Source of the DNA: Agathobacter sp.
GTDB lineage: Bacteria > Bacillota > Clostridia > Lachnospirales > Lachnospiraceae
NCBI GenBank assembly: GCA_017409825.1
Contig: JAFQRZ010000024.1
Span: 248,001 to 312,000 of the forward strand
DNA: 64,000 nucleotides
Reading direction: 5' to 3'
Of this stretch, positions 26,471 to 36,769 are shown piece after piece. Every line of letters starts with the position of its first letter. The first letter of the stretch is position 1. Position numbers and translations under genes: made by a program. The notes under the pieces are model-generated. The model saw only the letters and a program-made list of their open reading frames with translations, had not been told where the DNA came from and searched no databases.

Positions 26471-28963
26471 TTAATAGCTTTCGTCAATAAAAGCTTCAAA
26501 TTCTTCTGGACTCATCAAAACCTTTCTAGGTTTTGTACCTTCTTCCGGTCCAACAATACCAGCTTCTTCTAACTGATCCATAATACGAGCAGCTCGGTTA
26601 AAGCCTACCTTCAAGTAACGCTGTAACATACCGATGGATGCTTTTTCTTTATCAATAATGATTTTCGCCGCTTCCATAAAGTAGGAATCTCTTCCATCTC
26701 CGCCGCCATCCATATCGGAAATAGAAACCGAATTACCATTTGAACTTTCCATCGTCTCTAATTTCTGCTGGACATCTGTACTATAGCTTGCTGCGCCATT
26801 CTTTTCGGTAATGAATTTTACTACCTCTGCAACCTCTTTGTCTGAAACAAATGCACCCTGTACACGAATTGGTTTCGGAACTCCCTGTGGATTAAAGAGC
26901 ATATCCCCTTTTCCTAACAGTTTCTCTGCTCCATTCATATCCAAAATGGTACGTGAATCTACACCAGATGTTACCGCAAAAGCAATACGGCTAGGCATAT
27001 TTGCTTTGATAAGACCGGTAATAACATTTACCGAAGGTCTTTGTGTCGCAATAATCAAATGAATACCACACGCACGCGCCAACTGTGCCAAACGACAAAT
27101 TGCTTCTTCTACATCGCTGGACGCAACCATCATAAGGTCAGCCAACTCATCTACAATAATAACAATCTGTGGCATCTTCTTCGGTTTTTCCTGACCTTCT
27201 GGTGGAGTAACCGAATCTACTCTCGCATTGTATCCATGAATATCTCTTACACCGATTTCTGCGAATTTATTATATCGTTCGGTCATTTCTGCTACTGCCC
27301 AATGAAGAGCACCAGCCGCTTTCTTCGGATCGGTAACAACCGGAATCATAAGATGTGGAATGCCATTGTATACACTAAGTTCTACTACCTTAGGGTCAAT
27401 CATAATCAGCTTAACATCCTTCGGATCCGCCTTATATAAAATACTCATAATAATCGTATTAATACAAACCGATTTACCCGAACCAGTCGCACCCGCAATC
27501 AGCATATGTGGCATCTTCGCAATATCCGCCACCTTTGTCTGTCCTGCAATATCCTTACCAACAGCAAACGTAATCTTCGACTGCGAATTTTTAAACTCTG
27601 CAGATTCTAACAAATCACGGAAGGATACGGTTACATTTTCTGCATTTGGTACTTCGATACCTACTGCAGCTTTTCCAGGAATTGGTGCCTCGATACGAAT
27701 ATCTGCCGCAGCCAGATTTAATTTAATATCATCTGCAAGATTTACAATCTTACTAACCTTTACACCCATTTCTGGCTGAATTTCATATCTGGTAACCGAT
27801 GGTCCACAACTAATATCTGTAACTGTTACATTTACGCCAAATGTTTTTAATGTCTGCTCCAATTTTTGGGCAGTTTCCTTCAACTGTGCCTGTGTGTTAC
27901 CTGATTTTCTGTTATCACCAGGTTTTAAAAGTGACAATGGTGGGAATACATAAGGTTTGGTTTGTGTCGTCTCTTCTTCCACAATTTCATTTGCCACATG
28001 GTCTACAGCCTGCTCAATTTCTTCAAAGCTAGCTCTTGGCTTACGCGTATGTCGTTCCGTGACCACTGGTTCTGGAATTGGTTCTTCCTCATCCATAAAG
28101 TCTCCCACAATATTCGGTTCCGGTTTAAGCTCTGTCTTAAGTGGAGCATAACTGCTGACTTCATAATCTCCATTGGAAGAAAGTTTCGTTTTCTTCTCAG
28201 CTCTGATATTTGGAAGTTCCATCTGTTCTGCTTGAACTTCTCCCATCTCATCTGAATAACCCATATCATTTTGACTAGAAATCTTTGTATCTGTAGATAC
28301 ACCAGATACTTTATTGTCAATTCTACGACTTCGTTCCTCATCACGAATCCGTTTGTACTCCTGATAACGCTCATTGCTTTCTTTTGCAGAAGCATAAACC
28401 TTCTGTCCACCGTCTTTAAATCCCTGAATCGCTGACTTCTCCGTGATAAGCACTAAGCACACAATTAAAGCAATAATATCGATAATATATGTACCAGCCA
28501 CGCCAAATGCCTGACTGATATAATATGCTAAAAAGCCACCGATAATTCCACCACCAAATTTATGCTCAGCACTATATGCATACGATTCCATCGGTGTCAT
28601 AATCGCTTTCCCTGATGTAATCAATGCGACAAACATACAAAGGAATACTGCAAATAATACACCTGCGACCAACTTCAAAATTGCAAACATATTTCCTTTA
28701 TTGGAAACAGCAAAAAAGCTGCCAACAATCAGAATAACAGGGAAAATATATGCTACAACTCCAAATACACCGAACAAGAAAGAACTTACCGCATTTCCAA
28801 CTACACCGCCAATTCCAAAATTGCTAATAAATAACAGTGCAGATACTGCAATAATACCCCAGAGGATAATCTCTACACGAAACTCCTCTGCTTTTCTTAT
28901 ATCTTCAGCCTTTGGCTTATTTGATTTTCTTTTTGAAGAAGATGTTCTTCTTTTTGTTGCCAT
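26471..28963 (-). CDS. ftsK: DNA translocase FtsK/SpoIIIE
   Basis: About 830 residues: a basic N-terminus, four to five membrane helices (about 25-185), an acidic/charged linker (about 195-350), then the motor with Walker A GATGSGKSVCINTIIMSILYKA and Walker B QIVIIVDELADLMM. The C-terminal gamma winged helix reads VGFNRAARIMDQLEEAGIVGPEEGTKPRKVL. It pumps chromosome DNA through the division or sporulation septum. The ATG at 28963 follows GGAGG; the 25-codon extension to 29038 lacks support. tepA lies upstream, as in B. subtilis. Confidence 0.95.
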   Translation of the reverse strand: MATKRRTSSSKRKSNKPKAEDIRKAEEFRVEIILWGIIAVSALLFISNFGIGGVVGNAVSSFLFGVFGVVAYIFPVILIVGSFFAVSNKGNMFAILKLVAGVLFAVFLCMFVALITSGKAIMTPMESYAYSAEHKFGGGIIGGFLAYYISQAFGVAGTYIIDIIALIVCLVLITEKSAIQGFKDGGQKVYASAKESNERYQEYKRIRDEERSRRIDNKVSGVSTDTKISSQNDMGYSDEMGEVQAEQMELPNIRAEKKTKLSSNGDYEVSSYAPLKTELKPEPNIVGDFMDEEEPIPEPVVTERHTRKPRASFEEIEQAVDHVANEIVEEETTQTKPYVFPPLSLLKPGDNRKSGNTQAQLKETAQKLEQTLKTFGVNVTVTDISCGPSVTRYEIQPEMGVKVSKIVNLADDIKLNLAAADIRIEAPIPGKAAVGIEVPNAENVTVSFRDLLESAEFKNSQSKITFAVGKDIAGQTKVADIAKMPHMLIAGATGSGKSVCINTIIMSILYKADPKDVKLIMIDPKVVELSVYNGIPHLMIPVVTDPKKAAGALHWAVAEMTERYNKFAEIGVRDIHGYNARVDSVTPPEGQEKPKKMPQIVIIVDELADLMMVASSDVEEAICRLAQLARACGIHLIIATQRPSVNVITGLIKANMPSRIAFAVTSGVDSRTILDMNGAEKLLGKGDMLFNPQGVPKPIRVQGAFVSDKEVAEVVKFITEKNGAASYSTDVQQKLETMESSNGNSVSISDMDGGGDGRDSYFMEAAKIIIDKEKASIGMLQRYLKVGFNRAARIMDQLEEAGIVGPEEGTKPRKVLMSPEEFEAFIDESY

Positions 28964-29063
28964 GAAACAACCTCCATATTTTCTAAGGCATAGTATGCCA
29001 AGTATTATTATGTTACCACATTTTGATTCACTTGTCATTAAAAAGCAACAAAAAATACAAGAT

Positions 29064-29717
29064 TTAGTTTCGAATCATCTCTTTCAACTTACGAAAAGCT
29101 TCCGCAATGCCGCCGATTTCATTGATTAAACCTACTTCCACTGCTTCTTTTCCTACCAAAATCGTTCCAACATCTTTGGTAAGCATCTGTGTATTCATCA
29201 TAAGTTCTTCAATTTTTTCATACGTTGCATCACAATGTGTCGTAATAAAATGAATGATACGGTCCTGCATTCGTTTGAAATAGTCATACGTAGCAGGGGC
29301 ACCGATTACAGTTCCACTCATTCGAACCGGATGAATTACCATCGTTCCGCTTGGAACAATCATAGAATAATCCGTCGAAACAGCAAGTGGTACACCAATG
29401 GAATGACTCCCCCCCAAAACCAAAGAAACCGTCGGTTTACTAAGAGATGCCACCATTTCTGCAATCGCAAGCCCACTTTCCACATCACCTCCGACCGTAT
29501 TAATGAGAAGCAAAACCCCATCAATATTTTTGTCATCCTCGATTTCTGCAAGCTTTGGAAGCACATGCTCATATTTCGTGGTTTTCGAATTGGAAGGAAG
29601 ACATTCATGCCCTTCTATCTCACCAATAATCGAAATTAAATATATCGTTACTTCATCATCCTTTATAATGCTTTGTCCATATTCCTCAATACCATCGTTT
29701 GTTTTTTCTTCACTCAT
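29064..29717 (-). CDS. tepA: ClpP-fold serine protease, TepA/YmfB type
   Basis: A 217-residue protein of the ClpP/crotonase superfamily. The segment IDGVLLLINTVGGDVESGLAIAEMVASLSKPTVSLVLGGSHSIGVPLAVSTDYSMIVPSGTMVIHPVRM contains the catalytic Ser in GGSHSIG and matches TepA, the cytosolic translocation-enhancing protease. It lacks a signal peptide. It is followed by ftsK/spoIIIE with a 100 bp gap, a conserved pairing in Bacillota. AGGAGG precedes the ATG. Confidence 0.85.
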   Translation of the reverse strand: MSEEKTNDGIEEYGQSIIKDDEVTIYLISIIGEIEGHECLPSNSKTTKYEHVLPKLAEIEDDKNIDGVLLLINTVGGDVESGLAIAEMVASLSKPTVSLVLGGSHSIGVPLAVSTDYSMIVPSGTMVIHPVRMSGTVIGAPATYDYFKRMQDRIIHFITTHCDATYEKIEELMMNTQMLTKDVGTILVGKEAVEVGLINEIGGIAEAFRKLKEMIRN

Positions 29718-29756
29718 GCATATACCTCCTCCAGTTATATTTCACAACAATTTTCA

Positions 29757-29788
29757 ATAAAATAAGGGCATCCATTTCGGATACCCTT
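29757..29788 (-). terminator. Terminator after glgA
   Basis: Arms AAGGGNATCC and GGATNCCCTT with a 5-nt loop; on the minus strand the hairpin is followed by a run ending TTATTTTATT. It lies about 25 bp downstream of the glgA stop. Confidence 0.75.
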
Positions 29789-29813
29789 ACTATTATTTAC
29801 TACTATTTTGTTT

Positions 29814-31265
29814 TTATTCACCAAGAAGATATCTGTATAATCCTTCATAACGGAATTTAGAAGCATTCCATGAGAAGTCTTTTGTGATACCTCTGTCAAC
29901 CATCTGATTCCACTGACGTTTGCAATCATAGTAAACATGTTTTGCATAGTTAATTACATAAAGCATATCATCTGCATTGTAATCACGGAATGAGAAGCCA
30001 TCACCAGTGTTTTCAAATTCATTGTATGGAATAACAGTATCTTTTAAACCGCCTGTTTCACGTACAATTGGAACTGTACCATGACGGAAGGAAATAAGCT
30101 GTGTAAGTCCACATGGCTCAAATCTTGATGGCATCAAGAATGCATCTGCAGCAGCATAAAGCTTACGAGCCAAATCATCGTTATAGCAGATATTTGCTGA
30201 TACACGATCTGGATATTTCCATGCATAGTGACGGAACATGTTTTCATACTGTGGTTCACCTGTACCGATAATAACGAACTGTGTATGTTCATCAACGATA
30301 CCTTCCATTACATGATTGATAAGGTCAAGACCTTTCTGGTCTGTTAAACGAGAAACAAGACCAATCATGAATTTCTTCTTATCCACTGCAAGACCTAAAT
30401 CCTGCTGTAATCTTTCTTTGTTTAATGCTTTTTTCTTACGCCATGTTTCTGCATCGTAATTTACATAAAGTTTTTCATCGATTGCTGGATTGTAATTCAT
30501 GTAATCGATACCATTTACGATACCCTGCATATCAAAATGACGTGCAGATAAAAGGCCATCTAAACCTTCGCCATATTCTGGAGTCTGAATTTCATAAGCA
30601 TAAGTATCACTAACTGTTGTAATGTAGTCTGCATAAACAAGACCACCTTTTAACATATTAGCATCCTTCTTAAATTCTAATTTGTCTGGAGTGAATAATT
30701 CTTTAGGGAAACCTGTAAGCCCCTGCATTGTTTTCACATCCCAAACACCCTGGAATTTTAAGTTATGGATTGTCATAATTGTTTTAATTCCCCAGAAGAA
30801 CATATCTCCCTGGAATTCATTCTTTAAGTATACTGGAATAAGACCTGTCTGCCAGTCATGACAGTGAATAAGATCTGGTCTAAATCCAATAAGTGGAAGC
30901 ATTGACAATACTGCTTTATCAAAGAATGTAAATTTCTCGATATCTGTACGGAAATCACCATAAGGCTTATCGCCACTAAAGTATTCCTGATTGTCAATAA
31001 AGTAATATGTAACACCTTCAAACTGATACTGAAGTACACCTACATATTTGTTCTGGATGTAAGGACCAGTACTCATATAGAAATGAGTTACATACTGCAT
31101 TTGATTACGGAACCATTCTGGAATACAGCTATAGTTTGGAATAACTACACGTACATCCCAATTTTCCTTATCAAATTCTTTTGGTAAAGCACCACATACG
31201 TCTGCAAGACCACCTGTTTTAATAAAAGGTACACATTCAGATGCTGCAAAAAGGATTCGTTTCAT
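29814..31265 (-). CDS. glgA: Glycogen synthase (ADP-glucose type)
   Basis: A 483-residue GT5 enzyme with the N-terminal KTGGLADVCGALPKE ADP-glucose site, HCHDWQTGLIPVYLK, and C-terminal E-x7-E region SRFEPCGLTQLISFRHGTVPIVRETGGLKDTV. It extends alpha-1,4-glucan for storage. Other glg genes are not adjacent, so it appears monocistronic between yebC (30 bp upstream) and its own terminator. GAGGGGG precedes the ATG. Confidence 0.96.
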   Translation of the reverse strand: MKRILFAASECVPFIKTGGLADVCGALPKEFDKENWDVRVVIPNYSCIPEWFRNQMQYVTHFYMSTGPYIQNKYVGVLQYQFEGVTYYFIDNQEYFSGDKPYGDFRTDIEKFTFFDKAVLSMLPLIGFRPDLIHCHDWQTGLIPVYLKNEFQGDMFFWGIKTIMTIHNLKFQGVWDVKTMQGLTGFPKELFTPDKLEFKKDANMLKGGLVYADYITTVSDTYAYEIQTPEYGEGLDGLLSARHFDMQGIVNGIDYMNYNPAIDEKLYVNYDAETWRKKKALNKERLQQDLGLAVDKKKFMIGLVSRLTDQKGLDLINHVMEGIVDEHTQFVIIGTGEPQYENMFRHYAWKYPDRVSANICYNDDLARKLYAAADAFLMPSRFEPCGLTQLISFRHGTVPIVRETGGLKDTVIPYNEFENTGDGFSFRDYNADDMLYVINYAKHVYYDCKRQWNQMVDRGITKDFSWNASKFRYEGLYRYLLGE

Positions 31266-31295
31266 ATTTACCCCCTCATAAAATAAATTTTATTT

Positions 31296-32024
31296 TTATT
31301 CTTCCCAGTTATGATATACTTCCTGAACGTCGTCATCATCATCAAGAAGATCTAAAATCTTGTTAATATTTTTCAAATCGGTTTCGTCTGTTAATGTAAC
31401 ATAAGTCTGTGGAATCATGCTAACTTCTGCAGAAGCCATCTTGATACCAGCATCCTCTAATGCTTTACGAACTGCTTCAAAATCATCTGGAGCTGTCGTT
31501 ACTTCAAAGCTGTCTTCTTCTTCTACGAAGTCATCTGCACCTGCATCCAAAGCAATCATCATAAGCTCGTCTGCATCCATATCACATTCTTCTCTATCAA
31601 TAAGAATCTGTCCCTTTTCATCGAACATATATGATACACAGCCCTGTGTACCAATACTTCCATTCCCTTTTGTAAAAGCATTACGTACATTTGATGCAGT
31701 ACGATTCTTATTATCTGTTAAACATTTTACAATAATAGCTGTACCACTTGGGCCATAACCTTCGTATGTACAATATTCATAGTTTACATTGCTGCCTTCA
31801 CCAGAAGCCTTTTTGATACCTCTTTCAATGGTGTCGTTTGGCATGTTGTTTGATTTTGCTTTTGCAATAATCTGTGCTAACTTATAGTTGTTCGCTGGAT
31901 CTGGTCCACCTTCTTTTACAGCAACAGCGATTTCACGACCAATGATGGTGAAAATCTTACCTTTTGCTGCATCGTTCTTTTCCTTTTTATGTTTGATATT
32001 CGCAAACTTGGAATGTCCTGACAT
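31296..32024 (-). CDS. yebC: YebC/PmpR-family protein (TACO1-like)
   Basis: A 242-residue protein starting [32 protein letters not shown], with [21 protein letters not shown] in the middle, both family signatures. Members are called transcriptional regulators; recent work on relatives links YebC-type proteins to translation of proline-rich stretches. The role here is not decided. It has 62 bp of upstream spacing from the CorC-like gene. Confidence 0.95.
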   Translation of the reverse strand: MSGHSKFANIKHKKEKNDAAKGKIFTIIGREIAVAVKEGGPDPANNYKLAQIIAKAKSNNMPNDTIERGIKKASGEGSNVNYEYCTYEGYGPSGTAIIVKCLTDNKNRTASNVRNAFTKGNGSIGTQGCVSYMFDEKGQILIDREECDMDADELMMIALDAGADDFVEEEDSFEVTTAPDDFEAVRKALEDAGIKMASAEVSMIPQTYVTLTDETDLKNINKILDLLDDDDDVQEVYHNWEE

Positions 32025-32086
32025 AATAAATAATCCTCTTTTCTAGTTACTTTCTTAATATTACTATTATACAACTTATTTTTCAA

Positions 32087-33022
32087 TCACGCAAGTTTTG
32101 TAATACGAACCTCGCGAATAATTCTATTTTCAACCTTCAAGATCTCGAATTGATACCCATGCTTTTCGATAATTTCATACTCATCATCATTTGGCACCTT
32201 CTCTAAAAGAGAAATCACATATCCATTTAGGGTTTCAAACGCATCTTCTTCAATCGGCAGTTCAATTACATCCAAAACATCTGGAAGCTCTGTCAAACCA
32301 TCAAAGGTATAACTTCCATCCGCTTCCATCTGGAAGGTCTGCTCTTCTTCATCATGCTCATCTTCAATTTCGCCAACGATTTCTTCCAAAATATCTTCCA
32401 TAGCTACCAAACCAGAGGTTTGTCCATACTCATCAATTACAATGCAAATCTGGCTCTTGTCTGCCTGCATTTTCTGAAACAAGTTATTAATTTTAATCGT
32501 TTCTGTAATAAAATCAACCTCACGTACCAGGCCTGGAATATCTTTTACAGAAGTTCTAAAAATCTCGTTTTTCTGACAGAACAAGAATGCATCCTTAATC
32601 AAAAGCACACCGATAATATTGTCAATGTCACCATCATATACTGGGAAACGAGATTTCCCTGTATCATCCACATACGCAACCATATCGTAAAAGCTCATAT
32701 CTCCATCGATTGCAACGATATTCTTCCGATGTGTCATGATATCCTTTGCTTCTTTGTCCGCATATTCAAAAATATTATGTATCATTTCCGCTTCCGATTC
32801 CATAAGCACACCCTGCTCATGGCCTTCCTTCACCATGGAAATGATTTCCTCTTCAATAACCCCATCCTCTGATACGTTATTTAATTTAATATTCTTTTTC
32901 TTTCTAAAATCTTTCAGCAGGCTATCGCGGCAAATAAATAAAACTACTGCCAATGCTACTGTCAATACAATAATAATTCCAATTAATATAGGAATCAAAT
33001 ACGGATTACCACCGTCGTCCAT
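32087..33022 (-). CDS. CorC/HlyC-type CBS-domain membrane protein
   Basis: A 311-residue protein with one N-terminal membrane helix (about 9-30) in place of the usual DUF21 four-helix domain, a CBS pair (about 90-215: DIMTHRKNIVAIDGD and DKSQICIVIDEYGQTSGLVAMEDILEEIVGEIEDEHDEEE), and the C-terminal CorC_HlyC domain (about 225-310). The family is linked to Mg/Co export; with DUF21 absent, transport activity is doubtful and a regulatory role is possible. GGAG lies 7 bp upstream of the ATG. Confidence 0.88.
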   Translation of the reverse strand: MDDGGNPYLIPILIGIIIVLTVALAVVLFICRDSLLKDFRKKKNIKLNNVSEDGVIEEEIISMVKEGHEQGVLMESEAEMIHNIFEYADKEAKDIMTHRKNIVAIDGDMSFYDMVAYVDDTGKSRFPVYDGDIDNIIGVLLIKDAFLFCQKNEIFRTSVKDIPGLVREVDFITETIKINNLFQKMQADKSQICIVIDEYGQTSGLVAMEDILEEIVGEIEDEHDEEEQTFQMEADGSYTFDGLTELPDVLDVIELPIEEDAFETLNGYVISLLEKVPNDDEYEIIEKHGYQFEILKVENRIIREVRITKLA

Positions 33023-33095
33023 TTCATTTCTCCTTTATTTTTTCATAAGTGTCATACATCTTAAAATCATATCATGAAGCTGTATTATCGTCAAG

Positions 33096-33443
33096 TTATG
33101 TATACAACTCCAAACTGATTCCAAGTGCTTTATCTACTTCTTTTAACATCTGGTTATCTAAGTGACAAACCTTGTCCTTAAGACGTTTTTTATCAATCGT
33201 TCTCAGTTGCTCTAAAAGAACTACAGAATCCTTCGCCAAATCGTATTTTTCACTATCCAACGCCACATGGGTCGGCAGTTTCGCTTTATGCATCTGAGAA
33301 GTAATCGCTGCACAAATCACGGTTGGACTATGACGGTTCCCCACATCATTCTGAACAATCAACACAGGGCGAATCCCACCCTGTTCGGAACCTACCACCG
33401 GTCTTAAATCTGCATAATAGATATCGCCTCTTAAAATCATCAT
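33096..33443 (-). CDS. ndoA: MazF/EndoA-type mRNA interferase without a visible antitoxin
   Basis: About 115 residues: [31 protein letters not shown], then the ICAAITSQ strand and [14 protein letters not shown], matching B. subtilis EndoA (YdcE), which cleaves mRNA at UACAU-type sites. The Arg in GGIRPV and the Thr in AITSQ correspond to catalytic residues. The start at 33443 has GGAG 6 bp upstream. It lies 59 bp after alr, the usual neighbour, but the gap is too short for an antitoxin gene like EndoAI. Product specificity cannot be read from sequence. Confidence 0.92.
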   Translation of the reverse strand: MMILRGDIYYADLRPVVGSEQGGIRPVLIVQNDVGNRHSPTVICAAITSQMHKAKLPTHVALDSEKYDLAKDSVVLLEQLRTIDKKRLKDKVCHLDNQMLKEVDKALGISLELYT

Positions 33444-33502
33444 GTCACACTCCATTTACTTGGTATAGGAGTAGTATTTCCAATTCTAAGAACTATATTC
33501 TC

Positions 33503-34633
33503 TTATTTTTCATAATACACTCTAGGTACTCTAGGTGTAATCAGACAAGCAAATTCATAATTAAAACGCTCAGACAAATCACCTAATTCTTCCATGGTAA
33601 TCTGCTCTGTTCCATCCTGTCCTAACAAAGTAACTGCATCCCCTACGCGCACCCCTTCAATGTGCGACACATCAATCATGAATTGATCCATACAAATTCT
33701 GCCACAAATCGGAGCTTTCTGCCCACGCACCAACACATAACCTTTGTCCGATAAGCTTCTTGCATATCCATCACCATATCCAACAGGAACCGTAGCAATT
33801 CTTTGCGCTTCTGGGGTAATATAGATTCCGCCATAGCTTACTCTTCGTCCTGCTTCCAAATCTTTGATATAGGAAATATGACTCTTCAAAGACATCACCG
33901 GCTGCAAATCCATATTTCTTTTATTCACCTCGTCCGAAGGCCATAATCCATATAAAATGATACCTGCACGCACCATATTCATATTCGCTTCCGGGATATC
34001 AACGATACCCGCACTATTCGAACAATGCTTAATCGGAATTTTTACCCCCTTTTCTGCAAGCATCTGACACATCTGCTGAAACAAATCCATCTGACCTTTG
34101 GTAAGTGTTTTATCTGCTTCATCTGCATTTGCAAAATGTGTAAAAAGCCCTTCTATTTCTACATTCGGAAGTTTCGAAATATCGGCAATGATATTTGCTG
34201 TCTCCTGATTTACTTGGAAACCAATTCTACTCATACCCGTATCAATTTTTATATGGATATGACAAATTTTATTTTTTGCTACTGCAATTTCTGATAATTT
34301 TTTTGCTGTATCAAAATCACAAACACAAGGACGAATATCATTGCGAATAATCGCATCAAACTGCTCAGCAAAACTAATTCCCAAAATCAGGATTGGTTTC
34401 TTTCTACCATCATCTATAAGTGCCATTGCCTCATCAACCGTAGCCACCGCATATCCCCATAAATATGGAACATGCTCAATTGCCTTCGCAATAGGCAAAG
34501 CCCCATGACCGTAGCCGTCGGTTTTTATTACAGCTACAATCTTGGTATTCTTATCTATATTCTTATGCATTTCTTCTAAGTTGTGTAAAACTGCAGATAA
34601 ATTGATACCTGCATATACTCTACTATTCTGCAT
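33503..34633 (-). CDS. alr: Alanine racemase
   Basis: A 376-residue PLP enzyme making D-alanine for peptidoglycan. The cofactor lysine lies in VAVIKTDGYGHG (about residue 33), and the opposite-face Tyr in RRVSYGGIY; GRICMDQFMIDV is also typical. The start at 34633 follows AAAGGA and overlaps the end of the nnr gene by 11 bp, so it is translationally coupled. It is probably co-transcribed with mazF downstream. Confidence 0.97.
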   Translation of the reverse strand: MQNSRVYAGINLSAVLHNLEEMHKNIDKNTKIVAVIKTDGYGHGALPIAKAIEHVPYLWGYAVATVDEAMALIDDGRKKPILILGISFAEQFDAIIRNDIRPCVCDFDTAKKLSEIAVAKNKICHIHIKIDTGMSRIGFQVNQETANIIADISKLPNVEIEGLFTHFANADEADKTLTKGQMDLFQQMCQMLAEKGVKIPIKHCSNSAGIVDIPEANMNMVRAGIILYGLWPSDEVNKRNMDLQPVMSLKSHISYIKDLEAGRRVSYGGIYITPEAQRIATVPVGYGDGYARSLSDKGYVLVRGQKAPICGRICMDQFMIDVSHIEGVRVGDAVTLLGQDGTEQITMEELGDLSERFNYEFACLITPRVPRVYYEK

Positions 34634-36161
34634 AGTCAATTCCTTTCCAAACATCTTTTAATGACTCTATTATATCACTCGCCATCATAGAATGGGTACC
34701 CATTTTTTCTCGGGCATAATCGCCTGCTAATCCATGGATAAATGTACCAAATGCTGCAGCATCAATTCCTTTTTGTCCCTGTGCTAACAAGGCACCTATG
34801 ATACCAGCCAATACATCACCACTACCACCTGTTGCCATTCCATTATTTCCAGCTAGGTTTAAATAACTTAGCCCGTATGGATTTGCAACTACGGTACGAA
34901 AATCCTTTAACACGCAAAGAACATCATAGGTTCTAGCAAAATCAATTGCCGAATCCACCAAATGGTTTTGAATCCAAGCAACCGAATTATTCGTCAAACG
35001 AGAAAATTCACCCAGATGAGGCGTCATAATATATTCTGTATGTGGAAGCAGTAAACTTTCCGGTTTTTCTGCCAAAATATTCAGTGCATCTGCATCCCAA
35101 ACAACTGGAACACTTGCTGCCATTTGAACAATTCGAACCAGTTCCTTTGCATTTTTGGACATTCCAATCCCTGGTCCAACCACGACTGCATCTGCCCAGT
35201 TTATCTCTGCTATCAACTGTTCCTCTTTCAAAGCTTCTGTATACGTAGAAACCAACGCCTCTGGAAGTGTTTCTTGGATGATGCCTCGATTTTCTTCCCT
35301 TGTAAATACCTTTACCAGACCAACACCACAACGATACGCCGCTTTGGCCACAAAGATAGCCGCACCTGCCATATTTACACTTCCGGCAATTACCAAAAGC
35401 TTTCCAAACGTACCTTTATTGGAATGTGCAGGACGTTTTGGCAGAAAAGATAAATCTGCTTTTTCCAAGGAAGCCATCGAAGGTTTCCTTTCAAGCCAGC
35501 TTGCTTCTGTAATACCCATATCAACCACATGTACTGTTCCAGCATATTCACAGCCAGGCCACAAATACTGCCCTAGCTTTCCAAACGAAAACGTAATGGT
35601 ATGGTCACATTTTAACACAGCACCCATTATCTGCCCATCATCTGCATTAATTCCAGAAGGAATATCCACTGCAATTTTCATACCTTTGATATGATTTATC
35701 ATTTCAATCAGCCCCATATATGCCTGATTCAGTGGTCTAGACAATCCTATCCCAAATATTGCGTCAATAATAAAATCATACTCTTCATCAAAGCCTTCTG
35801 GTTTAAACCCTTCTATAATAGGATAACGATGTGCTTGATAAATCTCTTTTTGCATTTGATTGGAAACGGATGTATCTGACTTCTCTTTTAATAACACATT
35901 TACTTCACATGCTTCTGTATAAATGCCTTTTTGATTCAGCAAACGAGCAATTGCAAACCCATCTGCCCCATTATTCCCCGTTCCACAGAATACAATCCCC
36001 TTTGGATTTTCCTTTTTAATTGTCTCTTTAAAAACGTCACAAAGCCTCCAGACAAAGTGCATCGCTGCCTGTTCCATCAGTACCAATTCTGGCACCTTGA
36101 AATAGTTTGATGTATTCTGATCTAGAAGCTTCATTTCTTTTCCTGTTACAAGATACTTCAA
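34623..36161 (-). CDS. nnr: Bifunctional NAD(P)H-hydrate epimerase / ADP-dependent dehydratase
   Basis: A 512-residue fusion. The N-terminal YjeF_N epimerase (1-215) has FCGTGNNGADGFAIARLL and DAIFGIGLSRPL; the C-terminal ribokinase-like dehydratase (about 235-505) has GKLLVIAGSVNMAGAAIFVAKAAYRCGVGLV and NNGMATGGSGDVLAGIIGALLAQG. Together they repair hydrated NADH/NADPH. The start is TTG at 36161 with GGAG 5 bp upstream, overlapping the coiled-coil gene stop (TTGA). It forms an operon with alr. Confidence 0.95.
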   Translation of the reverse strand: MKYLVTGKEMKLLDQNTSNYFKVPELVLMEQAAMHFVWRLCDVFKETIKKENPKGIVFCGTGNNGADGFAIARLLNQKGIYTEACEVNVLLKEKSDTSVSNQMQKEIYQAHRYPIIEGFKPEGFDEEYDFIIDAIFGIGLSRPLNQAYMGLIEMINHIKGMKIAVDIPSGINADDGQIMGAVLKCDHTITFSFGKLGQYLWPGCEYAGTVHVVDMGITEASWLERKPSMASLEKADLSFLPKRPAHSNKGTFGKLLVIAGSVNMAGAAIFVAKAAYRCGVGLVKVFTREENRGIIQETLPEALVSTYTEALKEEQLIAEINWADAVVVGPGIGMSKNAKELVRIVQMAASVPVVWDADALNILAEKPESLLLPHTEYIMTPHLGEFSRLTNNSVAWIQNHLVDSAIDFARTYDVLCVLKDFRTVVANPYGLSYLNLAGNNGMATGGSGDVLAGIIGALLAQGQKGIDAAAFGTFIHGLAGDYAREKMGTHSMMASDIIESLKDVWKGIDYAE

Positions 36162-36751
36162 GTTGTCTCCTTTTTATCTTCATCATATTTGATATCAAAG
36201 ATGTTTATGACTTCCGCACCAAAAATATCATGAAGATATGCATAAATCTCACGATTATTGATATCACGATTCTGCTTACGAATAATATTTTTCTTTAAAT
36301 CAATACGAACCTGATTAATCCATTCCTCTATTTCTGCCGACTCTGTCTGATTCAGACGCAACTTTTCATAAAAATAATCCATTGATAACAACATCAACTC
36401 ATCATTGTTTTCACGAATCTGATGCGGAATATCCATAAGCTCATCTTCGCATTCATCCAACTTCTCATTAATCTCATCAATCAGACGTTTATTCTCTTCA
36501 AGTTTCTTGTCCTTATCGTCCATCCCCTGAACAATCTCATCCAACAGTCTGCCTTTAAGCTTTTTCAGTTCTTTCAGACGGTTATTCAGCCTACCCTGTT
36601 CTGCTAAAAGAGTATTCAGTTTTGATTCTAATTCTTTAATTTCTTCTGTCTTGCCATGAACCGCAAACAAACGATGCCACTTTTGGTCTAATACCAAAAG
36701 TGGAACCGTTTTACCAATTAAAGCAGACTTAAAATCCTGTCTTTCCTTCAT
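36158..36751 (-). CDS. Conserved coiled-coil protein of unknown function
   Basis: About 197 residues, mostly alpha-helical. Residues about 30-125 form a long heptad-rich coiled coil with many Glu, Lys and Leu, and the tail YLHDIFGAEVINIFDIKYDEDKKE is compact and acidic. There is no signal peptide or membrane segment. I do not recognise a named domain. The ATG at 36751 follows GGAT at 7 bp. It overlaps the next gene (nnr) by 4 bp and follows rex by 18 bp, so it belongs to the rex-nnr-alr stretch and could be a cytoskeletal or scaffold-like helper; this is only inference. Confidence 0.75.
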   Translation of the reverse strand: MKERQDFKSALIGKTVPLLVLDQKWHRLFAVHGKTEEIKELESKLNTLLAEQGRLNNRLKELKKLKGRLLDEIVQGMDDKDKKLEENKRLIDEINEKLDECEDELMDIPHQIRENNDELMLLSMDYFYEKLRLNQTESAEIEEWINQVRIDLKKNIIRKQNRDINNREIYAYLHDIFGAEVINIFDIKYDEDKKETT

Positions 36752-36769
36752 AAAAAGCATCCTTAAATA

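Noticed and set aside
35155-35694. 179-codon plus-strand frame opposite nnr
   Set aside because: It lies wholly within the conserved nnr coding sequence on the other strand and has no initiation signals.
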